Shown: positions 6,728 to 15,354, counted from the first letter of the stretch. The stretch: DNA of 34,729 bases from Bacteroidaceae bacterium (GCA_017525235.1 JAFXTC010000064.1:1-34729), one strand, 5' to 3'. The notes: generated from the letters alone by a model not told the origin. A program made the numbers and translations.

Positions 6728-8596
6728 TTATTCTGCCATCCTGTCTAGTCGCGAACCGTACCAGACGTTGCGCAACTGGTTCAGGCGTTCCTTAACCTCT
6801 CTGTCGGACAAACCGTCGCTTGTACGCTTGCCGTTAAGATAAAGGTTCGAGGAGTGTGCCATCTGGCTTACGGTATCGCCGTCCATGACGGGCATTACGG
6901 CATAAGACTGTAGGGAGCCAGATACGTAGGGGTTGATGGCTATCACATTGTGGATGTGTGCGCTGGGCGTGCTCTTCTGCTGTCCGCCTGCTACAAGGCC
7001 TCCAGCATACTGTCCGACCACGCTGCCCGAACTGAAACAGCCCTCCATAGTGAAGGGGGCACGAATCTTGCCCACCAAGCCTCCAGCATAGCTGTTGGAA
7101 CTGGTAACGTCTACCGATGAATAGCAGTTCTTCATAACCGACTTGCTGCCTACATTACCTACCAGACCTCCTGCATAGCACTGACCGTTGATACGACCCG
7201 TAGCGTAGCAATCTTCTATTACAGACACGTTGGGAAATGCTGAATGACCCAGATAACCAGCCACAGCACCAGCACCATAGCCTGTGCAGTAGATGTCGAC
7301 ATTCTCGAAGCCCACGTTTCTGCACTCGCCACAAAGCACGCCAAAGAAACTGCCGTAATAGCTTGTACGCGAGGTGGTAAGATTGCGGATAACATGTCCC
7401 TTACCATCCAAAGTAACCCAGAGGGAATATTCGTCGGCCCTGTCGTTGAGTGGAACCCACTCGATGCCCTGAAGGTCGATATCGTTGGCAAGAGTGAAGT
7501 AGGTCATCTTATAAGGTGTAAGAACCGCCTTCATGTTGCACATCTGACGCACGTTGGAAATGGCATAGGGATGTTCCTTGCTACCGTCACCGCTTGAGAA
7601 ACGTGCTGTATCGGATGCAGGAGTAAAGCATGCCATCTCGTTGTTGGGGTCTATGTTCACTTGATAAAGTCCTGCCCTAAGACCCTTGCTTACATTCAGC
7701 TGGATAACATGGCCGCTACGACTGGTTACCAACTGCTCCAACTCGGCATAGACAGAGTTGGAAACGGTATTATATCTGTAAGTCTCCTGAGCCTGTTTCA
7801 CTTCATCCTCGGTACGAGCCCTGCAATAGGTGTTGCCCGTAAAGGTGTTATAGACAAGCTCATCACCTGCCTCCATGTGAACAATCTTGCCCGTCTTGTT
7901 GTCTGTGAACTCAACCACGCCCTTATCCAGTGAAAGAACATCCTTCTGGCTGCCCCTCTCGCTGGTAAAGTTGAACTCTGTACCCAAAACACGCACCTGC
8001 TCCTTTTCTGTAGAGATAACGAAGGGGTGGCGTGCATCAGAAGAAACATTGAAATAAGCAGAGCCTTGGAACTTCACAGAGCGACGCCCACGAACGAAAT
8101 CGCTGGTGACATAGGAAAGCTCTGAGTTCTCCTTCAGCAGCACCTGAGTTCCATCGGGTAATTTCAGTGTTGATGTCTCGCCTGCTACGGTAGAAGCTAC
8201 CATCACGCCGTCTGACAGACTGCTGAGATTAAGGTACATGATGGTAGTGCACGTGAGCAATATGGGGAACAGGATAGCAGCTGCCCACAACATGGTGTTG
8301 CGAACAACTGTATGATGGCGCTGCATCCATGTATTAGCAGGTACAATGGAACGTTTCATGGCGCTTCTCTTGAAACGCAGGAAAGCCGACTCACCGTCGT
8401 ATGCCTTTTCTATGATAGAAGAGCCCATCCAGGTTTCCTTCATGCGGACAAATTCTTGAGCGTTCTCGTCGGACTGCATGACCCATTCCGCGAGAGCATC
8501 CGCATCCTCCTGCGATATCTCCCCTGTAAGGTAATCAATGATATAAAGAGTTATATCTTTTTTGTTTTTCATTCTATTTTTCATATATGTCTTCAT
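6728..8596 (-). CDS. FecR-type anti-sigma factor fused to GLUG repeats
   Basis: The product is 622 residues from the first ATG; MKNKKDITLYIID at 8572 is another possible start. Residues ~10-80 are the cytoplasmic anti-sigma part (YIIDYLTGEISQEDADALAEWV). A single membrane helix spans about 102-122. Residues ~135-235 are a FecR domain (VAGETSTLKLPDGTQVLLKENSELSY, VLGTEFNF). Instead of the usual C-terminal STN-like/DUF4974 domain, residues ~340-545 carry GLUG-type repeats (YAGGLVGNVG, YAGGLVGKIR, YAGGLVAGG with intervening NCYSSVDV-like segments). GLUG repeats normally occur in secreted surface proteins, so this would be a periplasmic sensor domain of unusual type. The gene lies 29 bp after the ECF sigma gene and probably controls it. 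Confidence 0.85.
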   Translation of the reverse strand: MKTYMKNRMKNKKDITLYIIDYLTGEISQEDADALAEWVMQSDENAQEFVRMKETWMGSSIIEKAYDGESAFLRFKRSAMKRSIVPANTWMQRHHTVVRNTMLWAAAILFPILLTCTTIMYLNLSSLSDGVMVASTVAGETSTLKLPDGTQVLLKENSELSYVTSDFVRGRRSVKFQGSAYFNVSSDARHPFVISTEKEQVRVLGTEFNFTSERGSQKDVLSLDKGVVEFTDNKTGKIVHMEAGDELVYNTFTGNTYCRARTEDEVKQAQETYRYNTVSNSVYAELEQLVTSRSGHVIQLNVSKGLRAGLYQVNIDPNNEMACFTPASDTARFSSGDGSKEHPYAISNVRQMCNMKAVLTPYKMTYFTLANDIDLQGIEWVPLNDRADEYSLWVTLDGKGHVIRNLTTSRTSYYGSFFGVLCGECRNVGFENVDIYCTGYGAGAVAGYLGHSAFPNVSVIEDCYATGRINGQCYAGGLVGNVGSKSVMKNCYSSVDVTSSNSYAGGLVGKIRAPFTMEGCFSSGSVVGQYAGGLVAGGQQKSTPSAHIHNVIAINPYVSGSLQSYAVMPVMDGDTVSQMAHSSNLYLNGKRTSDGLSDREVKERLNQLRNVWYGSRLDRMAE

Positions 8597-8625
8597 AGAT
8601 ATGACAATTTTTTTACCTTCCTGTG

Positions 8626-9219
8626 TTAAACCAATACCATAAAAATTGTTAAAATGGCCAAATATTTAGAGAACCTTTGCTCAATAAGTTTTAGTGCCTG
8701 CTGTATGCGAACCTTAACGGTATTGGCACTTACCCCATCCTCGGCACCTATCTGACGATAGGTCATGTCTTGGAAACGGCTCTTTATGAAAGTTGTCTTA
8801 ATGGGCTCGGGAAGATTCTCAATGCAATCCCGCATCAGTCCCTCCAGCTCATTGTCGAGCAACTTACCCTGTGGCGTTATCGTATCTATACCGGAAAGAA
8901 CGTTGCGCGCATCCTGTTCGCCCAACGTGCTGAATGTCTGTACAGAACGTACCGTCTTGGAATTAAGCAAATTGATACAATGATTACGTGTGCTCATCAT
9001 CAGGTAGCTTCTGAGATTGGAATGAATAACAATCTCGCTGCGTATCTCGTAAATGTGGCTGATAACATCAGAAACAGCGGCCTGTGCCAGGAATTCGTCA
9101 GAAAGAATGCTCTCTGCCAAGATGCACATAGGTCCATAGTATGTATTGAACACATACTTGTATGCATCCTCATCGCCTTCCATAAGGCCTTGAATGATAA
9201 ATTTCTCGTCAGTAGGCAT
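8626..9219 (-). CDS. ECF-type RNA polymerase sigma factor
   Basis: A 197-residue sigma-70 family protein of the Bacteroidetes ECF type. Region 2 spans about 10-85 (FIIQGLMEGDEDAYKYVFNTYYGPM, NLRSYLMMSTRNHCINLL). Region 4 is near 130-185 (ENLPEPIKTTFIKSRFQDMTYRQIG, VSANTVKVRIQQALKLI). The C-terminus is hydrophobic (YLAILTIFMVLV). Its ATG overlaps the stop codon of the upstream GH43 gene as TAATG, which suggests translational coupling. The FecR anti-sigma follows immediately. This is the normal sigma/anti-sigma pairing, but no SusC/SusD pair is adjacent. Confidence 0.93.
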   Translation of the reverse strand: MPTDEKFIIQGLMEGDEDAYKYVFNTYYGPMCILAESILSDEFLAQAAVSDVISHIYEIRSEIVIHSNLRSYLMMSTRNHCINLLNSKTVRSVQTFSTLGEQDARNVLSGIDTITPQGKLLDNELEGLMRDCIENLPEPIKTTFIKSRFQDMTYRQIGAEDGVSANTVKVRIQQALKLIEQRFSKYLAILTIFMVLV

Positions 9220-10199
9220 TATGCTGGTTTCCCTCCCTCAACAAAAGGCCATCCGTCCTTATCCCACTGTATGCGGGACATAAACATTGGGCGCTGTTCC
9301 GGACGACGGCTTTCCTGTATATGGCAATGGTAGAAGATGTACTCGTTGCCATCTGCAGCCGTAAAAATCTCGCCACAATGTCCGGGGCCAAAGAAATTAT
9401 CACCTTTGTCACTATGTAAGACCGGAGTGGCATATCCCTCAGTCATGGGTTTGCCCTCACGGTTAACGAATTCGCCTGTAAGCTTCTTGCTCCGACCCAC
9501 CTGCAACTGATAGGTGTGATTGCCAAAGAAGCCCGAGCTGACAAACAGATACCAGTAGCCCTCGTGCCAGTGAAGGTAGGAGCCCTCAAAAACTTTTGAA
9601 CGGTCGGGGCACTGGTGAACGGTCAGTCCTGCCACATGTTCGTACTTGGCACCTTCCTTGAGGGAAAGACCGTCAGCATTCAGCTCAATGCGGTGAATAC
9701 CGCCCACAGAGCCAAAGAAAAGCCACACCTTTCCCGTCTTAGGGTCTGTAACAACCTCGGGGTCTATGGTGTCTTCTATGCCCGTCTCCTTACCTTTTGT
9801 AATAATACCCTTGAACTGGAACTGGCAGGGAGCGAACTCTTGCAGAACGGCAATGTTACTGTCCTCGGCGCTGTTATACAAAGTAAGGTACATGAGTCGC
9901 TTGCCGTTAACAACAGCTACATCAGGTGCCCAATAGTTACGTGAAATACTTGAGATGGTTGCCCACGAGTTAGCGTCGATGGGTGATATGTCTGACATTT
10001 GCCAGTTAAACAAGTCGTCGCTGACAAGGCTTCGCCTCGGGTTTGTGGCTATACAGAAATACCGTCCGTCATCAGCCTTCCATATTGTGGGGTCGGGCCA
10101 GTTGCGATGCCATGTAGGATTCTTTACCTGCTGTGCACCGGCCAATTGTGTCACCAGAAGAACAAGGCAAAGAATGAGAAGACGGCTGTATCGTACCAT
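9219..10199 (-). CDS. secreted glycoside hydrolase, GH43-like
   Basis: Start chosen at 10199 (326 residues), because MVRYSRLLILCLVLLVTQLAGA is a clean signal peptide and the earlier ATG at 10235 overlaps a -7-like box. A five-bladed beta-propeller family is indicated by RNWPDPTIW near the start, then NYWAPDVAVV, IDPEVV and VFEGSYLHW. The expected catalytic acids are the Asp of PDP (residue ~36), the Asp of IDPE (~146) and the Glu of FEGS (~205). GH43 enzymes mostly cleave arabinan, xylan or related side chains; the substrate cannot be set from sequence alone. It is the first gene of an operon with an ECF sigma factor and a FecR-GLUG anti-sigma, suggesting glycan- or envelope-responsive expression. 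Confidence 0.87.
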   Translation of the reverse strand: MVRYSRLLILCLVLLVTQLAGAQQVKNPTWHRNWPDPTIWKADDGRYFCIATNPRRSLVSDDLFNWQMSDISPIDANSWATISSISRNYWAPDVAVVNGKRLMYLTLYNSAEDSNIAVLQEFAPCQFQFKGIITKGKETGIEDTIDPEVVTDPKTGKVWLFFGSVGGIHRIELNADGLSLKEGAKYEHVAGLTVHQCPDRSKVFEGSYLHWHEGYWYLFVSSGFFGNHTYQLQVGRSKKLTGEFVNREGKPMTEGYATPVLHSDKGDNFFGPGHCGEIFTAADGNEYIFYHCHIQESRRPEQRPMFMSRIQWDKDGWPFVEGGKPA

Positions 10200-10232
10200 T
10201 GTTGTTTCTATGGTTTTTTTCATTACAGGCGG

Positions 10233-10240
10233 CAAAGTTA
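10233..10240 (-). promoter_or_regulatory. putative -7 box of the GH43 operon
   Basis: TAACTTTG on the minus strand fits TAnnTTTG and lies 34 bp before the chosen GH43 start. No well-spaced TTTG is visible upstream, so the assignment is tentative. Confidence 0.35.
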
Positions 10241-10303
10241 CAAATTTTTCTGTTTTTTATTAAAATTTGAAAGAAAAAATGTGTCCCTTTGATAGAAAAT
10301 ATG

Positions 10304-10311
10304 TAATTTTG
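10304..10311 (+). promoter_or_regulatory. putative -7 box of the purH-mre operon
   Basis: TAATTTTG matches TAnnTTTG and lies 43 bp before the purH ATG. Candidate TTTG boxes upstream are at unsuitable distances (12 and 34 bp), so only the -7 match supports this. Confidence 0.35.
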
Positions 10312-10354
10312 CACCTCCATTTATTATACACGTACGCACAAACAAACATTATAT

Positions 10355-10948
10355 ATGGCAGAAACAAGAAAAATCCAGCGAGCACTGGTGTCTGTTTTTC
10401 ATAAAGACGGATTGGAGGAGATTCTGCGCACGCTGAATGCGCAAGGTGTTGAACTTTTGAGCACCGGCGGTACCCAAACCTTTATTGAGAGTCTGGGTAT
10501 TCCCTGCCAGAAGGTAGAAGACGTAACCACATATCCCAGCATTCTGGGCGGTAGGGTTAAGACACTTCATCCCAAGGTATTTGGCGGCATTCTGGGTCGC
10601 AGGGAACTGGAAAGCGACCAGCAGCAGATGAAGCAGTATGACATTCCTGCTATCGACTTGGTAATCGTCGACCTTTATCCTTTCGAGGACACTGTAGCCA
10701 GCGGTGCCAGCGCAGCTGATATCATCGAGAAGATTGACATAGGCGGCATCAGCCTTATCCGTGCTGCTGCAAAGAACTTCCGCGACGTAATCATTGTTCC
10801 ATCCAAGGCTGAATACAAGCCCTTGTTGGATTTGCTGCAGAAGCAGGGTGCACAGAGCGAGATTGAGGACCGCAAGTGGTTTGCAACCCGCGCCTTTGGC
10901 GTAAGCAGCCATTACGATACGGCCATTCACGGGTGGTTTGTTGGATAA
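10355..10948 (+). CDS. purH: IMP cyclohydrolase (PurH N-terminal domain only)
   Basis: The 197 residues match the MGS-like IMP cyclohydrolase half of PurH, which closes FAICAR to IMP in the last step of purine synthesis: RALVSVFHKDGLEEILRTL, LLSTGGTQTFIESLGIP, VEDVTTYPSILGGRVKTLHPKVFGGIL, DLVIVDLYPFE, DIGGISLIRAAAKNF. The usual bifunctional PurH is about 500 residues and carries a C-terminal AICAR transformylase domain. Here the frame ends right after SSHYDTAIHGWFVG. The product is either a stand-alone cyclohydrolase, with transformylase elsewhere in the genome, or a truncated gene. The stop is followed within 2 bp by GGTTAGC heptamer repeats, so a past rearrangement at the 3' end is possible. 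It is first in the strand run that continues into mreB. Confidence 0.88.
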   Translation: MAETRKIQRALVSVFHKDGLEEILRTLNAQGVELLSTGGTQTFIESLGIPCQKVEDVTTYPSILGGRVKTLHPKVFGGILGRRELESDQQQMKQYDIPAIDLVIVDLYPFEDTVASGASAADIIEKIDIGGISLIRAAAKNFRDVIIVPSKAEYKPLLDLLQKQGAQSEIEDRKWFATRAFGVSSHYDTAIHGWFVG

Positions 10949-10950
10949 AG

Positions 10951-11107
10951 GGTTAGCGGTTAGTGGTTAGCGGTTAGCGGTTAGCGGTTAGCGATACTAA
11001 AGTCTAACGTCTAGCGCCTAAAGTCTAATTTTCGTTATCGTTTTCGTTAACTAAGGTCTAAAGCCCAATTTTCAATTTTCAACTTTCAATTATCAATTAT
11101 ATAACAC
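10951..11107. repeat. purH-mreB intergenic repeat cluster
   Basis: Six GGTTAGC/GGTTAGT heptamers (10951-10992) are followed by CTAAAGTCTAACGTCTAG and CTAAAGTCTAATTTTCG elements, CTAAGGTCTAAAGCCC, and CAATTTTCAATTTTCAAC-type A/T repeats up to the mreB start. The whole interval is filled with such repeats and shows no promoter consensus. Related families recur at 470-485, 21830-21910 and 25711-25821. Confidence 0.75.
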
Positions 11108-12127
11108 ATGAGGTGGTTTTCACTTAGCAAAGAGATTGCAATGGACTTAGGCACTGCCAATACCATCATTATCTGTGATGGTAGGATTGTGGTGGACGAG
11201 CCCAGTGTTGTTGCTTTAGATCGCCGTTCGGAGCGCATGATTGCCGTGGGCGACAAGGCAAAAATGATGTATGAAAAGACAAATCCCGAGATTCAGACGA
11301 TACGTCCTCTGCGGGATGGTGTGATAGCAAACTTTAACGCCTGCGAACAGATGATGCGTGGCCTGATTAAAATGGTACATGTGGGTAACCGTCTGTTCAC
11401 ACCTAACATGAAGATGGTGATTGGCGTGCCAAGCGGCAGTACGGAAGTTGAGTTGCGTGCCGTAAGAGACAGCGCAGAACATGCAGGAGGCCGCGAGGTC
11501 TACCTGATTTACGAGCCTATGGCTGCTGCCATTGGTATCGGACTGGATGTGCTGGCTCCCGAAGGTAACATGATTGTTGATATCGGTGGCGGTAGCACAG
11601 AGATTGCCGTAATCAGTCTGGGTGGCATTGTGGCAGACAAGAGTCTGCGCGTTGCCGGCGATGAACTGACTGCCGACATTCAGGAGTACATGAGCCGTCA
11701 GCATAACGTAAAGGTGAGTGAGCGTATGGCCGAGCGTATCAAGATTCACGTAGGTGCCGCTCTTTCCGACCTTGGCGATGATGCACCAGAGGATTACGTG
11801 GTTCACGGTCCTAACCGAATCACAGCACTCCCCATGGAGATTCCCGTATGCTATCAGGAGATTGCACACTGTCTGGAAAAGACTGTCGCCAAGATTGAGA
11901 CGGCCATCCTGAGTGCCTTGGAGGAGACACCGCCCGAACTTTACGCTGATATCGTTAAGAACGGTATCTATCTGGCAGGTGGCGGCGCCTTGCTTCGCGG
12001 CTTGTCAAAACGTCTTACCGACAAGATTAATATCCCCTTCCACGTTGCAGAAGATCCCTTGCATTGTGTAGCAAAGGGTACTGGCGTTGCACTGAAGAAT
12101 ATTCGCGAATTCCCCTTCCTGATGTAA
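11108..12127 (+). CDS. mreB: rod-shape-determining actin homolog MreB
   Basis: A 339-residue actin-fold ATPase that organises the elongasome at the inner membrane. Visible motifs are MDLGTANTIIICDG (phosphate 1), DEPSVVAL, IRPLRDGVIANF, VIGVPSGSTEVELRAVRDSAEHAGGREVYLIYEPMAAAIGIGL, MIVDIGGGSTEIAVISLGGIV (phosphate 2), and GIYLAGGGALLRGL (adenosine motif). Length and order are normal. The N-terminal RWFSLSKEI could serve as the membrane-binding helix. It heads mreB-mreC-mreD-mrdA-rodA, with mreC beginning 1 bp after its stop. Confidence 0.97.
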   Translation: MRWFSLSKEIAMDLGTANTIIICDGRIVVDEPSVVALDRRSERMIAVGDKAKMMYEKTNPEIQTIRPLRDGVIANFNACEQMMRGLIKMVHVGNRLFTPNMKMVIGVPSGSTEVELRAVRDSAEHAGGREVYLIYEPMAAAIGIGLDVLAPEGNMIVDIGGGSTEIAVISLGGIVADKSLRVAGDELTADIQEYMSRQHNVKVSERMAERIKIHVGAALSDLGDDAPEDYVVHGPNRITALPMEIPVCYQEIAHCLEKTVAKIETAILSALEETPPELYADIVKNGIYLAGGGALLRGLSKRLTDKINIPFHVAEDPLHCVAKGTGVALKNIREFPFLM

Positions 12128-12128
12128 A

Positions 12129-12962
12129 TTGAGAGAGCTACTCGACAGAATAACACAGAACGTCCACTGGGTTGTCTTCCTTCTCTTGGAAGTGCTCAGT
12201 GGATTCATGCTTTTCAGATTCAACCATTTCCAAGGCAGTGTCTGGTTTACACAAGCCAACTTTGTAGCAGGATGGGTGTTGGAGCAGGAAGCCAAGGGAC
12301 TCCAATACATAAACCTTGGTAAGGAAAATGCTTACCTTACCCGTCAGAACCTGTTGCTGCAGCATCAGTTGAATATGTTGCGACATGATTTGACGGCATT
12401 AAAGAAAGATACTTCCGCAACCCAGCAATACCAAACAAACCGGTTGAAGGACATGGAGCTGATTCCTGCCCAAGTTATCTCGAACAGCATCAGGCAACGC
12501 GACAATTTCATCACCATCAACGTGGGAAGCAACGATGGCGTGGAACCGGAAATGGGCGTTGTTAGCGGAACAGGCGTAATCGGTATTGTCAGCAAGGTAA
12601 CACCGCACTATGCCCTTGTGCTGTCTGTGCTGAACAGCAAAAGCAGTATCAGTTGCCGACTCAGGGGTACAGAATACTTCGGTTACATGAAATGGAACGG
12701 CGGCAATCCCCTGAAGGTTTCGATGGACGATGTCCCTCGTCATGCCAAGCCCCACGTCGGCGATATTGTGGAAACAAGCGGTTTCAGCAGCCTCTTTCCA
12801 GCGGGAATCTTCATCGGAAGGGTGGCTCAGATACATAACAGCGGAGACGGTCTGGCCTACTCGCTGGAAATACAAATGGGAAATGATATTGCCCACGTGC
12901 AGAATGTGTGTGTGATAAAGCACAACATGAAGGAAGAATTAGACTCACTCAGGCGACAATGA
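12129..12962 (+). CDS. mreC: rod-shape-determining protein MreC (TTG start)
   Basis: A 277-residue bitopic membrane protein. A short cytoplasmic start (MRELLDRITQNVHW) leads into a membrane helix (VVFLLLEVLSGFMLFRF), a coiled-coil-like stretch (residues ~55-100) and the beta-rich periplasmic part (VISNSIRQRDNFITINVGSNDGVEPEMGVVSGTGVIGIV, FPAGIFIGRV). It links MreB to the periplasmic synthases. The start is TTG at 12129, directly after the mreB stop. The first in-frame ATG would remove the membrane helix, so TTG is preferred. The stop overlaps the mreD start as ATGA, indicating translational coupling. Confidence 0.93.
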   Translation: MRELLDRITQNVHWVVFLLLEVLSGFMLFRFNHFQGSVWFTQANFVAGWVLEQEAKGLQYINLGKENAYLTRQNLLLQHQLNMLRHDLTALKKDTSATQQYQTNRLKDMELIPAQVISNSIRQRDNFITINVGSNDGVEPEMGVVSGTGVIGIVSKVTPHYALVLSVLNSKSSISCRLRGTEYFGYMKWNGGNPLKVSMDDVPRHAKPHVGDIVETSGFSSLFPAGIFIGRVAQIHNSGDGLAYSLEIQMGNDIAHVQNVCVIKHNMKEELDSLRRQ

Positions 12963-13462
12963 TTACTAAACAACTGAAACGGTTCATGCTGATGCTACTG
13001 TTGGTGGCAGTTCAGGTGCTGGTGCTTAACCACGTACAGTTTATGGGTTACGGCACTCCCTTGCTCTATGTACTGCTGTTGGTATATCTGCCTATGGGAA
13101 CATCAAGGACAAGTGCCTTGCTCTGGGGGTTCAGTACAGGTCTGATAGTGGATATTCTCAGTAACACGCCCGGAATTGCAAGCGGAGCTATGACCTTTGC
13201 CGCTCTTATTCAACCGCCCTTACTGAATCTGATTGTGCCTCGTGATGCTCCAGAAGACCTTGTACCTTCTGCACAGAACATGGGAAACAGGATTTTTATA
13301 AGGTATGCCATGATTGTGTTCTTCATGCACCATCTGGTGTATTTTACCTTGGCATGCTTCTCGTTCTACCACATAGCAGATGCCGCCTTGTATACAATCA
13401 CAAGCTGGATAACCAGCATGCTGTTGGCCCTTGCCGTAGAACCTTTCCGTAAAAAGAAATAA
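12959..13462 (+). CDS. mreD: rod-shape-determining protein MreD
   Basis: Start set at 12959 (MITKQLKRFMLMLLLV), where ATG overlaps the mreC stop. The frame is open further up but lies inside mreC. The product is 167 residues and almost entirely hydrophobic, with about five membrane helices (LMLMLLLVAVQVLVL, LLYVLLLVYLP, LLWGFSTGLIVDIL, YAMIVFFMHHLVYFTLACFSF, SMLLALAV). The GFSTGLIVDILSNTPGIASGAMTFAALIQP segment is typical of the family. It is the inner-membrane partner of MreC in the elongasome. Confidence 0.9.
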   Translation: MITKQLKRFMLMLLLVAVQVLVLNHVQFMGYGTPLLYVLLLVYLPMGTSRTSALLWGFSTGLIVDILSNTPGIASGAMTFAALIQPPLLNLIVPRDAPEDLVPSAQNMGNRIFIRYAMIVFFMHHLVYFTLACFSFYHIADAALYTITSWITSMLLALAVEPFRKKK

Positions 13463-13479
13463 AAAGGCCCTTTTCTGAC

Positions 13480-15354
13480 ATGGCTGTCGATTATGAATTA
13501 GAGAAACGCAAATATGTGCTGGGCGGTGTGGCAATCCTCATCATCCTCATATATCTGATTCGCCTCTTTACCCTGCAGTTGTTGAGCGACGACTTCAAGC
13601 GTAATGCCGACAGCAATGCCTTTCTGAAACGCATACAATATCCGGCACGAGGAATCATCACCGACAGAAACGGAGCCTTGTTGGTTTACAACCAACCCGC
13701 ATACGATGTTATGGTGATAATGAACGAGCAACTGGGCGTAGACACCGTAGACCTTTGCCAGAGCCTGAACATCACACGCGAATGGTATGAACGTCGAATG
13801 GCTGAAATAAAGGACCTCCACCGTAACCCCGGATACAGCCGTTTCACCCAGCAGCTCTTTATGAGTCAGCTTTCAACAGAAGAGTTCAGTCGTTTTCAGG
13901 AGAAACTCTTCCGCTTCCCAGGCTTTTACATCCAGAAACGTAGCATCCGCCAATACCGCCTTCCCCATGCCGCCCATATCCTAGGGGACGTAGGTGAGGT
14001 GGATCCCGATGAATTGGCAAATGACGAGGACAAGTATTACCAAAGCGGCGACTATATAGGAAAACTGGGTGTAGAACGCAGCTATGAGAAAGAGCTTCGT
14101 GGCGAGAAAGGTATGGAGATTCTGCTGCGCGATGCCCGCGGACGAATCAAGGGACATTACCAAAACGGTAAGTTCGATTTGGCACCTGTCCCCGGACGAA
14201 ACCTAAAACTGAGTATCGACATCAAACTGCAAGCTCTGGGCGAAAGACTTATGAAGGGGAAACTGGGTAGTATTGTTGCCATAGAACCTGCTACAGGCGA
14301 GGTATTATGTATGGTGTCCAGTCCTACGTTCGACCCCAACATGATGGTAGGTCGTCAGCGAGGAAAAAGCCACAGGCTTCTCAGCCAGGACCCACACAAG
14401 CCTTTGCTCAACCGAGCCATTATGGGACAATATCCTCCCGGCTCAACCTTTAAGACCAGTCAGGCACTGACGTTCTTGCAAGAAGGTGTTATCACTCCGG
14501 GAACAGCCTATCCCTGCACTCATGGTTTTCATAACAGAGGACTTACCGTAGGCTGTCACGGACACGGCTCACCGCTGCCGCTCATTCCTGCCATAGCTAC
14601 CTCGTGCAACGGATATTTCTGTTGGGGACTGTATTATATGTTCGGAAACAGAAAGAAATATGCTACCGTTCAGGATGCCATGACCACATGGAAGGATTAT
14701 ATGGTCTCGATGGGTTTTGGCTATAAGTTGGGCATTGACCTCCCCGGTGAGAAACGAGGCATGATTCCCAATGCCCCCTATTACGACAAAGCTTATCGAG
14801 GCGACTGGAGCGGACTTACTGTTATCAGCATATCCATCGGTCAGGGCGAAGTGAACCTGACTCCCTTGCAGATTGCCAACTTAGGCGCCACCATTGCCAA
14901 CAGGGGGTACTACATTATACCACATATTGTGAAAGAGGTGCAGGGACAGCCGCTTGACACCATGTATACCAACAAGCACTATACCAAAGTTGAGCGCAAG
15001 AACTACGAGTATGTAGTACAAGGTATGCGTCAGGCTGTGCTGGGCGGAACCTGTCATACTGCCAATACCAGTATGTATGAAATCTGCGGAAAAACAGGAA
15101 CCGCACAGAACCCGCATGGTCAGGACCATAGCGTCTTTATGGGATTTGCTCCACGCGAGAATCCCAAGATTGCCATCTGTGTGTATGTTGAAAACGGAAC
15201 CTGGGGTGCTACCTACGGCGTTCCCATCGGAGCACTTATGATGGAACAGTACATTAACGGCTCTCTCTCTGAGAGCAGTCAGCAGAAGGCCAGCGCCTTT
15301 GAACATAAATATCTCTTTACACCAACCGTTTATAATGCGACAGAATCAGAATAA
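13480..15354 (+). CDS. mrdA: penicillin-binding protein 2 (elongasome transpeptidase)
   Basis: A 624-residue class B PBP that crosslinks peptidoglycan during elongation. A single N-terminal anchor (GGVAILIILIYLIRLFTLQLL) is followed by the pedestal domain (YPARGIITDRNGALLVYNQPAYDV, GYIGKLGVE-type motif at ~192) and the transpeptidase. Active-site motifs are STFK (Ser322-Lys325), SCN (375-377) and KTG (538-540). Length and motif spacing are normal. It starts 17 bp after mreD and its end overlaps the rodA start by 20 bp, so PBP2 and its cognate glycosyltransferase are coupled. Confidence 0.96.
   Translation: MAVDYELEKRKYVLGGVAILIILIYLIRLFTLQLLSDDFKRNADSNAFLKRIQYPARGIITDRNGALLVYNQPAYDVMVIMNEQLGVDTVDLCQSLNITREWYERRMAEIKDLHRNPGYSRFTQQLFMSQLSTEEFSRFQEKLFRFPGFYIQKRSIRQYRLPHAAHILGDVGEVDPDELANDEDKYYQSGDYIGKLGVERSYEKELRGEKGMEILLRDARGRIKGHYQNGKFDLAPVPGRNLKLSIDIKLQALGERLMKGKLGSIVAIEPATGEVLCMVSSPTFDPNMMVGRQRGKSHRLLSQDPHKPLLNRAIMGQYPPGSTFKTSQALTFLQEGVITPGTAYPCTHGFHNRGLTVGCHGHGSPLPLIPAIATSCNGYFCWGLYYMFGNRKKYATVQDAMTTWKDYMVSMGFGYKLGIDLPGEKRGMIPNAPYYDKAYRGDWSGLTVISISIGQGEVNLTPLQIANLGATIANRGYYIIPHIVKEVQGQPLDTMYTNKHYTKVERKNYEYVVQGMRQAVLGGTCHTANTSMYEICGKTGTAQNPHGQDHSVFMGFAPRENPKIAICVYVENGTWGATYGVPIGALMMEQYINGSLSESSQQKASAFEHKYLFTPTVYNATESE

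Noticed and set aside
11031-11107. Dedicated mreB promoter
   Set aside because: The interval holds only A/T-rich repeats; no TTTG/TAnnTTTG pair at correct spacing.
11216-11869. 217-codon minus-strand open frame opposite mreB
   Set aside because: Antisense shadow of mreB; rich in His and Cys from reversed codons, no recognisable domain.
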